Assembly (NCBI RefSeq): GCF_021654855.1
Contig: NZ_AP024202.1
Location: 1,612,001-1,676,000, forward strand
Reading direction: 5' to 3'
From: Thiomicrorhabdus immobilis
Lineage (GTDB): Bacteria > Pseudomonadota > Gammaproteobacteria > Thiomicrospirales > Thiomicrospiraceae
DNA length: 64,000 nt
Positions 53,345 through 64,000 of this stretch are shown in pieces. The notes under the pieces are model-generated. The model was not told where the DNA came from, made no database searches, and worked only from the letters and a program-made list of their open reading frames with translations. A program made the position numbers and the translations under genes. Position 1 is the stretch's first letter; each line of letters begins with the position of its first letter.

Positions 53345-55324
53345 TTACCACAGAGTCCAAACTAGCATGGCTAGTAGACCAAAAATCATCACGAACGCAT
53401 AGTGATACATTAAACCGGTTTGTGACTGGCGCAGAGCTGAAGCTGAATTAGCCACAGCCATAAAGGTATTGGTAACCATACCGATATCAATTAACTTAAC
53501 GTCAACCGATTTAGTAAAGAAACGACCTAACTTCTGCCCACCTTCAACAAACACAATTTCATTTAGACGATCAAAACCATAAGCGTTGTCAAGCATGTAA
53601 TATCCACGTGGACACATCGCTTTAAGCTTACCCGGAATATTTGGCATCTTGATATACATCAACCAAGCCAGGAATACCCCTGAAAGCGCTAAGAATACCG
53701 GTAATGTCATGAATGAATGCACAATCATATCCATAACACCATGATAGAAAGTATTGAATAGCGTCATCATGACATCATTCTCAGGAAGAATGAAAACTGA
53801 CTGGCCAAAATACTGTCCATTCAACATACCTTCAATCATCGGAATACCCATTACAACAGCTGGGATTGATAAAAGAATTAATGGAACCGTCACAACCCAT
53901 GGCGACTCTTTAATTTCATGCGTTTTAACGTACTCGCTCTCCTCTCCGTGGAACACAAGGAAGAACATACGGAAGCTATAGAAAGCGGTAATGAAAACCC
54001 CCATCAACAACAACACATAAGAGAACGTAGCACCAAATCGATCTGAAGCATCTAAAGACAATAAGATAGAGTCTTTAGAGAAGAACCCAGAGAAACCAGG
54101 GAAACCGATTAACGCTAAAGAACCTATCAACATGGCTGCATAGGTGATTGGCATATACTTACGCATACCACCCATTTGACGAATATCTTGAATATGGTGC
54201 ATGGCGATAATCACCGAACCTGCCGCCAAGAATAACAACGCTTTAAAGAATGCATGTGTTAATACATGGAACATACCTGCCGCATACGCCGATGCACCCA
54301 TAGCCGCCGTCATATAACCTAACTGCGATAATGTTGAGTAAGCAACAACACGTTTGATGTCATTCTGTATCAGACCTAAAAGCCCCATCATAAAGGCGGT
54401 TAAAGCCCCAATAATCAATACAAAACTTAAAGCCACTTCCGACAGTTCAAACGCTGGTGACAGACGAGCCACCATGAAGATACCCGCCGTTACCATCGTT
54501 GCAGCGTGGATCAGAGCCGAAATAGGTGTAGGGCCTTCCATCGATTCTGGAAGCCATACATGTAAAGGCATCTGAGCAGATTTACCCATGGCACCAATAA
54601 ATAACAAAATCAGCATCAGTGTAATCATCGACCATTCCACACCCGGAATGATTTCAATCATGACATCACGTTGACTTGAAAGCTGAGCAAAAAACTCTTT
54701 ATAGTCCATTGTATTGAAGTAAACAAACACGACCGCAATACCAAGAATGAAACCAAAGTCACCTACACGGTTAACTAAGAAAGCTTTTAGGTTAGCTTGA
54801 ATAGCCGATTCACGTTTCATGTAGAAACCAATCAATAGGTAAGAAACCAAACCTACCGCTTCCCAACCGAAGAACAGTTGTAAGAAGTTATTCGCCATAA
54901 CCAATGAAAGCATTGAGAAGGTGAATAGTGAGATATAACTAAAGAATCGTTGATAGTAAGGATTGTCATGCGTGTAATCCTCATCGTGATCCATATAGCC
55001 AATTGTGTAGATATGGACCATCAACGAAACGAACGTCACCACCAACATCATAGTTGCTGAGAGTTCATCAATCATGAAACCAAGTTCAAACTTGACGCCA
55101 TCACTAACCAACCAAGTATAAAGACTTGCGTTATAGGCAGATGCGCCATTAAGGACGAATTCTGAAAAAACATAGGCAGATAGCACAGTTGAGACTGCGA
55201 CACCGGCAATTGTCGAATAGTGCGCACCTTTGCGCCCAACTTGACGTCCGAATAAGCCGGCAATAATGGAACCGACCAATGGCGCAAGCAGAATAACAGT
55301 AAGAATCGTATGCAACATCAACAA
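53345..55324 (-). CDS. nuoL: NADH-quinone oxidoreductase subunit L
   Basis: Largest antiporter-like subunit, 659 residues, with the amphipathic lateral helix at the C-terminus. LLFIGAMGKSAQMPLHVWLPESMEGPTPISALIHAATMVTAG is split here as MPLHVWLPESMEGPTPIS and ALIHAATMV, both diagnostic. FFGWEAVGLVSYLLIGFY carries the conserved Glu. The nuoK stop lies directly before its start. Confidence 0.95.
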   Translation of the reverse strand: MLMLHTILTVILLAPLVGSIIAGLFGRQVGRKGAHYSTIAGVAVSTVLSAYVFSEFVLNGASAYNASLYTWLVSDGVKFELGFMIDELSATMMLVVTFVSLMVHIYTIGYMDHDEDYTHDNPYYQRFFSYISLFTFSMLSLVMANNFLQLFFGWEAVGLVSYLLIGFYMKRESAIQANLKAFLVNRVGDFGFILGIAVVFVYFNTMDYKEFFAQLSSQRDVMIEIIPGVEWSMITLMLILLFIGAMGKSAQMPLHVWLPESMEGPTPISALIHAATMVTAGIFMVARLSPAFELSEVALSFVLIIGALTAFMMGLLGLIQNDIKRVVAYSTLSQLGYMTAAMGASAYAAGMFHVLTHAFFKALLFLAAGSVIIAMHHIQDIRQMGGMRKYMPITYAAMLIGSLALIGFPGFSGFFSKDSILLSLDASDRFGATFSYVLLLMGVFITAFYSFRMFFLVFHGEESEYVKTHEIKESPWVVTVPLILLSIPAVVMGIPMIEGMLNGQYFGQSVFILPENDVMMTLFNTFYHGVMDMIVHSFMTLPVFLALSGVFLAWLMYIKMPNIPGKLKAMCPRGYYMLDNAYGFDRLNEIVFVEGGQKLGRFFTKSVDVKLIDIGMVTNTFMAVANSASALRQSQTGLMYHYAFVMIFGLLAMLVWTLW

Positions 55325-55630
55325 CTACCCCTTCAGTGATCCAAGATCATCAACATTGATGCTCTTACGATTACGGAATACTAGAACAATAATAGCCAAA
55401 CCAATCGCCGCTTCTGCAGCGGCAACCGTTAGGATAAAGAAAACAAAAATTTGCCCTGTTACATCATTTAGATAGTGAGAGAACGCAACTAAATTGGTAT
55501 TGACTGCCAGAAGCAACAATTCAATTGCCATAAGCAACACAATCACATTCTTACGGTTTAAAAAGATACCCGCCATACTAATCATGAAAAGCACTGCACC
55601 AAAGATTAGATAATCCGATAATGCGATCAT
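55325..55630 (-). CDS. nuoK: NADH-quinone oxidoreductase subunit K
   Basis: Small three-helix membrane subunit (101 residues), Mrp C-like. The conserved glutamates are in [13 protein letters not shown] and [13 protein letters not shown]. It overlaps nuoJ by four bases and touches nuoL. Confidence 0.95.
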   Translation of the reverse strand: MIALSDYLIFGAVLFMISMAGIFLNRKNVIVLLMAIELLLLAVNTNLVAFSHYLNDVTGQIFVFFILTVAAAEAAIGLAIIVLVFRNRKSINVDDLGSLKG

Positions 55631-56268
55631 TTGTCATCCTCCTCTTTAGCTACAATTTCTTTTTCGACTACTGAACTCATCTTCACCATACGGAAACGAT
55701 CAGCAGCTAATGTTTTATTCTGTTTATCGATATCCTGATACAAGACTTCCGTTGTAGGACGACGGCGTAATGTTAAAGCGATAGCAGCAACGATACCTAA
55801 CAATAGTAAGACCGCTGCCAATACAAATGCGTAGGCATGAGTGGTATACAAAGGAATCGCAATCGCTTCGGTATTACTGTAGTTAGCAGGATGGGTAACC
55901 GGATTACCGGTCACTTCTAAACCAAAATGTTCAGGACCTAATACCATATACATCATGGCAAAGATAGCCGCTGCAGCCATAGCACCAAGAGGTAGATACT
56001 TGGTAAAGCCTTCCTTTAAGATTGCCATATTGATATCCAACATCATGACAACAAAAAGGAATAGCACCATTACAGCACCCACATAAACCAATATTAAAAC
56101 CAACCCTAAGAATTCAGCTTGCGCCATAATCCAAATGCCTGCTGTAGAGACAAATGCAAGCACTAACCAAAGCGCAGCTTTAACTGGGTTTTTAACGGAA
56201 ATCATCATCAAACCGGCAACTGTAGCAATAGTCGCTAGCAGATAAAAGATGAACTGTTCAAATGTCAT
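55627..56268 (-). CDS. nuoJ: NADH-quinone oxidoreductase subunit J
   Basis: Membrane subunit of 213 residues with five hydrophobic segments. [21 protein letters not shown] contains the family's conserved [15 protein letters not shown] core. The C-terminal 50 residues are charged and cytoplasmic-facing or periplasmic, longer than the minimal family. Confidence 0.93.
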   Translation of the reverse strand: MTFEQFIFYLLATIATVAGLMMISVKNPVKAALWLVLAFVSTAGIWIMAQAEFLGLVLILVYVGAVMVLFLFVVMMLDINMAILKEGFTKYLPLGAMAAAAIFAMMYMVLGPEHFGLEVTGNPVTHPANYSNTEAIAIPLYTTHAYAFVLAAVLLLLGIVAAIALTLRRRPTTEVLYQDIDKQNKTLAADRFRMVKMSSVVEKEIVAKEEDDK

Positions 56269-56285
56269 AGCAATCTCTCTTTCTA

Positions 56286-56777
56286 TTAACGATATTTTGC
56301 ATCCACTGCTCTGTCTGCAGCGATTTGCTCTTCATGTTTATCACCAAAGGCTAATAAATCTTCTTTGGTACGGATATGTGGACCACGCTCATGGAATTCA
56401 TATTCAAAAACGCGTGTTTCGACAATGGCATCTACTGGACAAGCTTCTTCACAAAAACCGCAGTAGATACACTTGAACATATCAATATCGTATTGAGTGG
56501 TTCGACGGCTACCATCAGCACGTTCTTCTGACTCAATGGTAATTGCATTAGCCGGACAAACCGCTTCACATAATTTACAAGCGATACAACGCTCTTCACC
56601 ATTTTCATAACGACGTAGAGCATGGTGACCTCTAAAACGAGGTGATAGAGGCGTTTTTTCTTCAGGATAACGAACTGTTATCTTTCTTTTGAATAAATAC
56701 TTACCGGTAACTGAAAGCCCTTTAAAAAGCTCAGTAAGACCCCAGGTTTTTATTTGATGTTTTAAAAATTTACCCAT
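56286..56777 (-). CDS. nuoI: NADH-quinone oxidoreductase subunit I
   Basis: Peripheral-arm iron-sulfur subunit of 163 residues that carries clusters N6a and N6b. Two 4Fe-4S motifs are complete: [12 protein letters not shown] and [30 protein letters not shown] is typical. Confidence 0.96.
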   Translation of the reverse strand: MGKFLKHQIKTWGLTELFKGLSVTGKYLFKRKITVRYPEEKTPLSPRFRGHHALRRYENGEERCIACKLCEAVCPANAITIESEERADGSRRTTQYDIDMFKCIYCGFCEEACPVDAIVETRVFEYEFHERGPHIRTKEDLLAFGDKHEEQIAADRAVDAKYR

Positions 56778-56788
56778 GTCAGCCTCTA

Positions 56789-57850
56789 TTAATTAAACCA
56801 AGGACCAAAGCTGAAATATTGCATTGCACCAACAACGAATACCCAAACAATGGTTACTGGAATCAATACTTTCCAACCTAAACGCATAAGTTGGTCGTAA
56901 CGGTAACGAGGGAATGTCGCACGTAACCACAAAAATACGAATAATAAGAAAGATACTTTAAATGCTAACCAACCTAACTGAGGTACCCATGCGAACATTG
57001 GCTCTAAAAATGGGATACCTTCAAATGGCGACAACCATCCACCTAAAAACATGATTGATGTCATGAAAGAGATCAAAATCATCATGGCATACTCGGCAAG
57101 CATGAACACACCGAATGTCATACCCGAATAATCGACATGGAAACCAGCCACGATTTCAGCTTCACCTTCGATAACATCGAAAGGAGTACGGTTGGTTTCA
57201 GCTAGACCAGAAATGAAATAGACAAAGAACATCGGTAACAAAGGTAATAAATACCAGTGGAAAACCCCACCCTTTTGGCCATTAACAATTTCGGTCAGGT
57301 TCATACTGCCAGCAATCATCAACACAGTCACTAGAGCGAAACCCATGGCAATTTCATAAGAAATTTTCTGTGCTGAACCACGCAAAGCCCCTAAGAAAGC
57401 GTACTTGGAGTTAGAAGCCCAACCTGCGATAATAATCCCGTAAACCAGAATCGAGGATACCGCTAATACATACAACACACCCGCGTTGATATCAGAAACC
57501 ACCATTCCTTCAGAAAAAGGAATGACCGCCCATGCGGTAACAGCAGGAGCTAAGGCTAATACCGGAGCGATAATGAATAGGTATTTGTTAGATTGCGCAG
57601 GGAAAATAACTTCTTTCGTCATCAACTTCAACGCATCGGCAATCGGCTGTAACAAACCGATTGGCCCAACACGGTTAGGCCCCATACGAACCTGCATGTA
57701 ACCAATCACTTTACGCTCAGCATAAGTTAGCCAGGCAACCACTAACATAATAGGTAGAACAACCGCTACCGCCTGTAAGACTAGCGTGATAACAATCGCT
57801 AACCAATCAAATAAAAAGCCAGATAAAAAGGCTTGCAGTGCATCAAACAT
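56789..57850 (-). CDS. nuoH: NADH-quinone oxidoreductase subunit H
   Basis: Membrane subunit of 353 residues that forms part of the quinone channel. [38 protein letters not shown] and [17 protein letters not shown] are the standard signatures. Confidence 0.96.
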   Translation of the reverse strand: MFDALQAFLSGFLFDWLAIVITLVLQAVAVVLPIMLVVAWLTYAERKVIGYMQVRMGPNRVGPIGLLQPIADALKLMTKEVIFPAQSNKYLFIIAPVLALAPAVTAWAVIPFSEGMVVSDINAGVLYVLAVSSILVYGIIIAGWASNSKYAFLGALRGSAQKISYEIAMGFALVTVLMIAGSMNLTEIVNGQKGGVFHWYLLPLLPMFFVYFISGLAETNRTPFDVIEGEAEIVAGFHVDYSGMTFGVFMLAEYAMMILISFMTSIMFLGGWLSPFEGIPFLEPMFAWVPQLGWLAFKVSFLLFVFLWLRATFPRYRYDQLMRLGWKVLIPVTIVWVFVVGAMQYFSFGPWFN

Positions 57851-57854
57851 CTAT

Positions 57855-59960
57855 TTACCCTCTTCCCATTGTTTCAATATTCGCATCAGGAGTTGCCTGC
57901 AATGATGGTGAACGACGAACGATTGCGTCAACCTGATAAGGAGATACAATTTTCACAGTCGTATCGTTATTCTTAGAAGGTAATTTACAATCCAAATCAC
58001 TTAGATTGACCTGCGATGCCACGTTATCCAACACTTCACTCAACACTTCATTTGAATGGGTATATTCAAATCCTTCAACATCGAACATGTTGCCTAGAAC
58101 TCGAAGTACTTTCCATGCGGCTTTTGAATCCCCTTTTGGTTCAACAGACATTTTGAATGATTGTTTTAAACCATTTGCATTGACAAAAGTGCCTGCCGTT
58201 TCGGCAAAAGTGGCGATGGGTAACATGACATCAGCGAATTCACGCTGCGTTTTGCTATCAAAAGCAGTCAGATTAACGACAAAATCAGCCTCGTTCATAG
58301 CCGAGATTGCTGCGCTATCATTCGCAAAATCTTCTGGTTCAATATTCAGATTAATGAATGCTTTCATGCCACCTGCAATCATCTGTGAACTGTTTTTACC
58401 CGACTTCGGTAGGAAGTTCACTAGATGAGCGCCGACTTCATTAGCCGCTAAAGGCAACACATTGATTTCTGAACCCATCGCTTCCGCAATAATGCTTGCC
58501 AGCTTTTGGATTACTGCAAAATCTTCATGACCTTGTGCAATTTGTCCAAGCATGACACTAGAATTAGCAGCATCCAATAATGATTGGGCGATTTGTTTTT
58601 GCTCTTCGCTTGCTGTGATTGAATTCAACCAGGCCTGGTCAAGTTCTTTTAATTCACACGCCGCTTTAGCGATTCCTGCTAATTCAAATACCATTCCAGA
58701 ATCATTGTGCTGATTTGAAATTTTATAGTTGAACGCAAAATCTAGCGGATTAACAACAAATGCTTTACCACCCGCTTGGACCGCTTTACGGACACGATGA
58801 TTCAATATCGGTAACTCTTTACGTAGGTAAGAACCGACTAGCAGAACCGCATTCAATTTTTCTACGGCAGCCAAATCATGTTTTAAAGCTGGTGTATTGA
58901 ATCCATGCTCATCGGCACTGAAATCAACCTGACGATGTCTATGGTCAATATTTTCAACACCAAGACCACGCGCCAACTTCTGCAATAGATGTAGTTCTTC
59001 AACGGTTGAGTTAGCGGAAGCTAAAACACCCATGTCCTTAGACGTTTTAAGGATATTCTGTAACCCTGAAACCGCAAATGCCAGAGCGGTTTCCCAATCT
59101 GTCACTTGCCAAGTTCCATTTTTCTTGATCATCGGTTGAGTCAAACGCGACTCACTGTTGATACCTTCATAGGCAAAACGGTCACGGTCAGATAACCAAA
59201 CTTCATTGATTGCTTCATTTTCACGAGGGACAACACGTTTGACATCTTGTCCTTTAGCATGAATGGTAATATGCGACCCCATGCTGTCATGGGCGGCAAT
59301 CGATTTATGCGCCTTTAATTCCCAAGAACGTGCTGTATAGCGGAATGGTTTTGACGTTAAAGCACCAACAGGACATAAGTCAATCATATTTCCTGACATT
59401 TCAGAAGTGATCGATTTTTCGATATAAGTACCGATTTCCATCCACTCACTTCGACCTGTTGCACCCAATTCCATCATACCGGCCACTTCCTGACCAAAAC
59501 GAACACAACGTGTACAGTGGATACAACGTGTCATATCGGTTTTAATCAAGGAACCCGCTTCACGGTCACTTACTACACGTTTAGATTCTGAATAGCGTGA
59601 TACATCATCACCGTAATCCATAGCGACATCTTGAAGTTCACATTCACCACCTTGGTCACAAATTGGACAATCCAAAGGATGGTTAATCAATAAGAACTCC
59701 ATAACAGACTTCTGTGCTGCAATCGCTTTAGCCGATTTAGTATGGACTTTCATACCATCTGTAACAGGCGTTGCACAAGCAGGTAGAGGTTTCCAAGCAC
59801 CTTCTACCTCAACTAAACACATACGACAGTTAGCCGCAATAGACAGTTTTTTGTGGTAACAAAAACGGGGAATGGCAATCTGAGCGTCATCAGCGACATC
59901 TATTAACATGTCACCTTCATGCGCTTCAATAACTTGACCGTTTATTTCAACTTTTACCAT
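57855..59960 (-). CDS. nuoG: NADH-quinone oxidoreductase subunit G
   Basis: Iron-sulfur subunit of the NADH module, 701 residues: the shorter form also seen in alpha-proteobacteria rather than the 900-residue E. coli type. N-terminal 2Fe-2S ligands (CYHKK; CRMCLVEVE; LPAC), the H-x3-C cluster in HPLDCPICDQGGECELQ, and CIHCTRCVRFGQEVAG with CPVGALTSKPF are present. The C-terminal molybdopterin-fold domain is degenerate, as usual. LDQAWLN is encoded by a palindrome copy. Confidence 0.95.
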   Translation of the reverse strand: MVKVEINGQVIEAHEGDMLIDVADDAQIAIPRFCYHKKLSIAANCRMCLVEVEGAWKPLPACATPVTDGMKVHTKSAKAIAAQKSVMEFLLINHPLDCPICDQGGECELQDVAMDYGDDVSRYSESKRVVSDREAGSLIKTDMTRCIHCTRCVRFGQEVAGMMELGATGRSEWMEIGTYIEKSITSEMSGNMIDLCPVGALTSKPFRYTARSWELKAHKSIAAHDSMGSHITIHAKGQDVKRVVPRENEAINEVWLSDRDRFAYEGINSESRLTQPMIKKNGTWQVTDWETALAFAVSGLQNILKTSKDMGVLASANSTVEELHLLQKLARGLGVENIDHRHRQVDFSADEHGFNTPALKHDLAAVEKLNAVLLVGSYLRKELPILNHRVRKAVQAGGKAFVVNPLDFAFNYKISNQHNDSGMVFELAGIAKAACELKELDQAWLNSITASEEQKQIAQSLLDAANSSVMLGQIAQGHEDFAVIQKLASIIAEAMGSEINVLPLAANEVGAHLVNFLPKSGKNSSQMIAGGMKAFINLNIEPEDFANDSAAISAMNEADFVVNLTAFDSKTQREFADVMLPIATFAETAGTFVNANGLKQSFKMSVEPKGDSKAAWKVLRVLGNMFDVEGFEYTHSNEVLSEVLDNVASQVNLSDLDCKLPSKNNDTTVKIVSPYQVDAIVRRSPSLQATPDANIETMGRG
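58628..58639. repeat. Dispersed palindrome ACCAGGCCTGGT, copy in nuoG
   Basis: Exact copy, read on the minus strand as D-Q-A-W-L. Confidence 0.9.
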
Positions 59961-60012
59961 AATTCTTAACCTAAGTTTTCTAACTTATTTGCTAGTATCT
60001 AATCAACTGTGA

Positions 60013-61293
60013 TTAGGTACGATCGAAAATACTACAACCATGTTCAATGTAGTGCTGGAATTCGTGTTCATAGTGATCTAATGCACTGGTTAACGCGATT
60101 GTTGCTGCATCACCTAAACCACAGATAACATTACCCATGATTTTGCCTGACACATCTTTTAACGCGGCAATGTCTTCTGGACGTCCCTTGCCTTCAACAA
60201 TACGTGTTAATACACGATATAACCAACCCGTACCCTCACGACAAGGAGTACATTGGCCACAAGATTCATCCCAATAGAAATGGCTCAAGTTTTGCATAAC
60301 TTTTACGATGTCGGTTTGGTCATCCATAATGATGACCGAACCTGCACCCAAGAAAGAACCTGCTTTAGCAATTGAATCGTAATCCATATTCATTGCCATT
60401 GCTTTTTCAGCTGGGATAATAGCGGTTGATGCGCCGCCAGGAATGACCGCTTTGAATTCACGTCCTTTCCAGATTCCACCTGCAAGTTCAAGAAGATCTT
60501 TAAATGGGGTCCCCATACGAACTTCGAAATTACCAGGTGCATTTACATGCCCTGATACTGAATAACATTTTGTACCACCTGCGTTTTCAACACCCAAGTC
60601 GTTAAACCACTCTCCGCCCTTCGCTAAGATCATTGGAATAGACGCCAGGGTTTCCGTGTTGTTGATGGTGGTTGGCTTACCATACAAACCGTAACTTGCT
60701 GGGAATGGCGGTTTAAAACGTGGTTGACCTTTCTTACCTTCAATCGATTCAATCAAGGCAGTCTCTTCACCACAAATATAAGCACCTGCTCCAAGATGGG
60801 TATAAAGATCAAAATCCCAACCTGTACCAAGGATGTTCTTACCTAACAAACCAGCTTCACGTGCTTGATTGATTGCGTTATCGAAACGTTTGTATGGTTC
60901 CCAAAACTCACCACGGATGTAGTTATAACCGGCAGAAGCACCAATAACATAGGCTGCAATAGCCATCCCCTCAACCAGCGCATGCGGGTTGTAGCGTAGA
61001 ATATCACGGTCTTTAAAGGTTCCAGGTTCGCCTTCATCGGAGTTACAAACGATATATTTCTGACCTGGAGCGAAGCGGTTCATAAAACTCCACTTTAATC
61101 CTGTCGGGAAACCGGCTCCACCTCGTCCTCGAATATTTGAGGTTTTCACCTCTTCGATGATTTCGTTTGGCTCGATTTCGCCAGCAACCACTTTCTTCCA
61201 TACTTCGTAACCACCATTGGCGATATAGACATCAATATCCCAAGAGTTTTCCAGGTGGTTTAAACGGAAACAATTTTCATTTTGTACGACCAT
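60013..61293 (-). CDS. nuoF: NADH-quinone oxidoreductase subunit F
   Basis: FMN- and NADH-binding subunit of 426 residues. [16 protein letters not shown] binds NADH/FMN, and [15 protein letters not shown] plus the later [11 protein letters not shown] Cys bind cluster N3. Directly after nuoE with no gap. Confidence 0.96.
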   Translation of the reverse strand: MVVQNENCFRLNHLENSWDIDVYIANGGYEVWKKVVAGEIEPNEIIEEVKTSNIRGRGGAGFPTGLKWSFMNRFAPGQKYIVCNSDEGEPGTFKDRDILRYNPHALVEGMAIAAYVIGASAGYNYIRGEFWEPYKRFDNAINQAREAGLLGKNILGTGWDFDLYTHLGAGAYICGEETALIESIEGKKGQPRFKPPFPASYGLYGKPTTINNTETLASIPMILAKGGEWFNDLGVENAGGTKCYSVSGHVNAPGNFEVRMGTPFKDLLELAGGIWKGREFKAVIPGGASTAIIPAEKAMAMNMDYDSIAKAGSFLGAGSVIIMDDQTDIVKVMQNLSHFYWDESCGQCTPCREGTGWLYRVLTRIVEGKGRPEDIAALKDVSGKIMGNVICGLGDAATIALTSALDHYEHEFQHYIEHGCSIFDRT

Positions 61294-61800
61294 TTATTTC
61301 TCCCACTCTGCTAGAAGTAAATCGATTGCTTGTGGTGTTAAATTTTCATGATAATCTTTACCAACTTGCATCATTGGTGCTCCACCACAAGCGCCTAGGC
61401 ACTCAACCATCTTGATGGAAAAACGGCCATCAGGAGTGATCTCTCCAGGCTTGATCCCTAATTTGGTTTCAAGATATTTCACGATGTCGTCTTTACCACG
61501 CAACATGCAAGAAATACTGTTACAAATACATAGTTTGATTTCGCCAACCGGTGCATGCTCATAGTTACCGTAGAAAGTCGCCACTTCATAGACTTCCATT
61601 GGTGTGATTTCTAGGTAAGCGGCAATTTGGTCCATTAAATCATTGGTCAAGTAGCCGTTATGGCACTCTTGAACAATACGTAAAGCAGGCATAACGGCTG
61701 ATTTTTTTTGATCCGCAGGATAGTTTGCAATCCACTTATCAATACGGACTTTTACATCACCCTGAATAAAATTTGCTGTATCTGTGATTGTCGAACTCAT
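61294..61800 (-). CDS. nuoE: NADH-quinone oxidoreductase subunit E
   Basis: 2Fe-2S (N1a) thioredoxin-like subunit of 168 residues. Ligands in [12 protein letters not shown] and [14 protein letters not shown]. Overlaps nuoD by four bases. Confidence 0.96.
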   Translation of the reverse strand: MSSTITDTANFIQGDVKVRIDKWIANYPADQKKSAVMPALRIVQECHNGYLTNDLMDQIAAYLEITPMEVYEVATFYGNYEHAPVGEIKLCICNSISCMLRGKDDIVKYLETKLGIKPGEITPDGRFSIKMVECLGACGGAPMMQVGKDYHENLTPQAIDLLLAEWEK

Positions 61801-63050
61801 CGATCCACCTCTCCGAATACAATATCTTGAGTACCGATAATTGAAACAACATCGGCAATCATATGACCTTTAACCATTTCGTCTAATGAAGCTAAATGTG
61901 GGAAACCAGGTGCACGAACTTTCATACGGTAAGGTTTATTGGCTCCATCAGAAACCATGTAAATACCAAATTCACCTTTAGGGTGCTCTACTGCAGAGTA
62001 AACCTCACTCTCAGGAACGGTATAACCTTCTGTATAAAGTTTGAAGTGATGAATCAACGCTTCCATGTTTGATTTAGCATCTTCTCTCGATGGAGGCGCG
62101 ACCTTATTATCATCAGACATGACAGCACCCGGATTCGCTTTCAACCAATCAACACACTGTTTAATGATTTTGTTAGATTCACGCATCTCTGCAACACGTA
62201 CAAGATAACGGTCATAACAATCACCCGTTACACCAACAGGGATATCAAACTCCATTTTGTCGTAAACTTCATAAGGCTGCTTTTTACGCAAATCCCACTC
62301 AATACCTGAACCGCGTAACATAGGGCCAGTAAAGCCTAATTGCAACGCTCTTTCTGGTGAAACAATACCGATATCAACCGTACGCTGTTTCCAGATACGG
62401 TTATCGGTCAATAAAGTTTCATATTCATCGATGTAACCAGGAAAACGCTGTGTGAAGGCTTCGATGAAATCCAGTAAAGAACCTTCACGAGTTTCATTCA
62501 ACTGGTCTAACTTCTTACCCGAATTCCACTTGGAAGCTTCATATTTAGCCATGGTATCCGGCAGGTCACGGTAAACACCACCTGGACGGTAGTAAGTAGC
62601 ATGCATACGAGCACCCGAAACCGCCTCATAACAATCCATCAAGTCTTCACGTTCACGGAATGCATATAGGAACACGGTCATTGCACCAATATCCAAAGCA
62701 TGTGCACCCAACCACATCAAATGGTTAAGAACACGAGTGATTTCATCAAACATAACACGGATGTATTGCGCACGCTCAGGCACTTCAACACCCAGCATTT
62801 TTTCGATAGCCATAACATAGGCATGTTCATTAGCCATCATGGAAACATAGTCAAGACGATCCATATAACCAATGGACTGGTTATACGGTTTAAATTCCGC
62901 TAACTTTTCCGTACCACGATGTAATAAACCAATATGAGGGTCTGAACGAACAATCGTCTCACCATCCAGCTCCAAAACTAGACGAAGCACACCATGCGCT
63001 GATGGATGCTGTGGACCAAAGTTAAGAGTATAGTTACGAATTTCAGGCAT
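61797..63050 (-). CDS. nuoD: NADH-quinone oxidoreductase subunit D
   Basis: Quinone-binding subunit of 417 residues related to NiFe-hydrogenase large subunits. [22 protein letters not shown] and [14 protein letters not shown] are standard. Separate from nuoC, unlike the fused E. coli nuoCD. Confidence 0.96.
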   Translation of the reverse strand: MPEIRNYTLNFGPQHPSAHGVLRLVLELDGETIVRSDPHIGLLHRGTEKLAEFKPYNQSIGYMDRLDYVSMMANEHAYVMAIEKMLGVEVPERAQYIRVMFDEITRVLNHLMWLGAHALDIGAMTVFLYAFREREDLMDCYEAVSGARMHATYYRPGGVYRDLPDTMAKYEASKWNSGKKLDQLNETREGSLLDFIEAFTQRFPGYIDEYETLLTDNRIWKQRTVDIGIVSPERALQLGFTGPMLRGSGIEWDLRKKQPYEVYDKMEFDIPVGVTGDCYDRYLVRVAEMRESNKIIKQCVDWLKANPGAVMSDDNKVAPPSREDAKSNMEALIHHFKLYTEGYTVPESEVYSAVEHPKGEFGIYMVSDGANKPYRMKVRAPGFPHLASLDEMVKGHMIADVVSIIGTQDIVFGEVDR

Positions 63051-63062
63051 TTTTATTCCTAA

Positions 63063-63734
63063 TTACACGTTTTTTGGTGATTGCTTACGAATCACTCGAG
63101 GTACATTAACTCTATTTTCAATAGAGACAGGCTCGTAAATAACACGACCTTTATCAGCGTCGTAACGCATTTCCACATTCCCGACTAAAGGGAAATCTTT
63201 ACGTAACGGGTGACCAACAAAACCATAATCGGTAAGAATACGACGCAGATCAGGATGACCTTTAAATAAAATACCAAACAGGTCGAAAGCTTCACGCTCG
63301 AACCAATTAGCCACATTCCAAATATCAATTACGCTATCAACAGTTGGCATTTGTGTTGTTTCAGGAAAAACCTTAACGCGGATTCTTAAATTGTTTTGGA
63401 TCGATAGAAGGTGATAAACAACTGCAAAACGTCTTTCCATTGAATCAACATCAGCATCATCTTCATCGGCGAAATCGAAAACGCCACGACTGAACCCGCT
63501 ATTAACGGCTTTCATGGTTTCCCAGTTCGCTTGACCATAATCCAGGTAATCAATACCGCAAAGATCCATTAGCTGTTCAAAACCTAAATCATCTCGTAAG
63601 CACTTAAAAGCTTTTAACGAATTCTTCGGCGCAACTTCAATCGTTAATTCATTTAATGCTATGTCTGAAGTAACGATTAAATCGCCCAGCACTTTATTAA
63701 CATTGTTTTGTAAATCTAAAACTGACTGTTTCAT
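63063..63734 (-). CDS. nuoC: NADH-quinone oxidoreductase subunit C
   Basis: Peripheral-arm subunit of 223 residues. [29 protein letters not shown], shown here only in part as [12 protein letters not shown] and [14 protein letters not shown], and [10 protein letters not shown] are diagnostic. Between nuoB and nuoD. Confidence 0.95.
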   Translation of the reverse strand: MKQSVLDLQNNVNKVLGDLIVTSDIALNELTIEVAPKNSLKAFKCLRDDLGFEQLMDLCGIDYLDYGQANWETMKAVNSGFSRGVFDFADEDDADVDSMERRFAVVYHLLSIQNNLRIRVKVFPETTQMPTVDSVIDIWNVANWFEREAFDLFGILFKGHPDLRRILTDYGFVGHPLRKDFPLVGNVEMRYDADKGRVIYEPVSIENRVNVPRVIRKQSPKNV

Positions 63735-63757
63735 AGTAACGTCTACTTCTTTTATTC

Positions 63758-64000
63758 TTATCGAGCGATAGTGTTAGTACGTTTGATCTTGTTCTGTAAC
63801 TGGATAATCCCGTATAACAGCGCTTCAGCCGTTGGCGGGCAACCTGGAACATAGACATCTACAGGTACGATACGGTCACAACCACGAACTACAGAATATG
63901 AATAGTGGTAATAGCCACCACCATTGGCACATGAACCCATTGAAATCACCCAACGTGGCTCAGCCATCTGGTCATATACTTTTCTTAAAGCAGGAGCCAT
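63758..64000 (-). CDS. nuoB: NADH-quinone oxidoreductase subunit B, partial
   Basis: C-terminal part of the N2 cluster subunit; its start lies beyond the right edge. [22 protein letters not shown] and [17 protein letters not shown] carry the last cluster cysteines. About 80 of the usual roughly 158 residues are present, and the ATG at 64000 is internal. Confidence 0.95.
   Translation of the reverse strand: MAPALRKVYDQMAEPRWVISMGSCANGGGYYHYSYSVVRGCDRIVPVDVYVPGCPPTAEALLYGIIQLQNKIKRTNTIAR

Overview
The window looks like the chromosome of a free-living gammaproteobacterium of moderate to low GC, probably a sulfur oxidiser of the Thiomicrospira/Hydrogenovibrio/Thiomicrorhabdus type. This is inferred from gene content: a PPi-type phosphofructokinase homologue, several TlpA/SoxW-like periplasmic thioredoxins, Hda beside DUF2066 and purMN, EpmC, and a 14-gene-type complex I with separate nuoC and nuoD. 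No marker gene in the window proves the genus. No prophage, insertion sequence or CRISPR array was seen.

Layout. 0.1-1.9 kb: ribosome-assembly GTPase ylqF and rRNA methyltransferase rlmJ. 1.9-8.4 kb (minus strand): a PilZ-like protein, a small membrane protein, a short periplasmic adaptor, a TolC-like protein, two thioredoxin-fold proteins, hda and a DUF2066 protein. 8.4-11.8 kb: purM, purN, a DUF3108 protein and dcd, with a possible transcription attenuator ahead of purM. 12-16.4 kb: a glutathione-synthetase-like ATP-grasp enzyme, a DUF4395-like membrane protein, arfB and ilvA. 16.7-20.8 kb: a copper-acquisition cluster (TonB-dependent copper receptor, SCO1/SenC, PCu(A)C chaperone with a His/Met tail, and an unknown exported protein). 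21-29.2 kb: rpiA, a TlpA-like protein, thiE, hemL, epmC, mpl, rnd and a phosphofructokinase. 29.3-34.6 kb: a PAS-GGDEF-EAL protein, a lipoprotein with an internal duplication, a MYG1 family protein and an unknown protein.

34.9-49.2 kb is a self-contained Lap-type adhesion module. A 2310-residue adhesin with an N-terminal retention module and sixteen nearly identical 89-residue repeats is transcribed away from a type I secretion operon (TolC-OmpA fusion, LapB-type ABC transporter, LapC-type adaptor), which also carries a LuxR-type regulator with a degenerate receiver and a small conserved protein. A LapG-type periplasmic cysteine protease faces the operon. The adhesin has a PAAG site at residues 108-111, where LapG-type proteases cut. 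No LapD-like receptor is present. The module abuts an initiator tRNA gene.

49.8-64 kb: tRNA-fMet, a DUF2818 protein and the complex I operon read leftward from a partial nuoB to nuoN.

The most unusual sequence-level signal is a dispersed perfect palindrome, ACCAGGCCTGGT. It occurs ten times exactly and several more times with one or two mismatches, mostly inside housekeeping genes and also in terminator-like hairpins. It is absent from about 32.3-49.6 kb, which contains the adhesin module.
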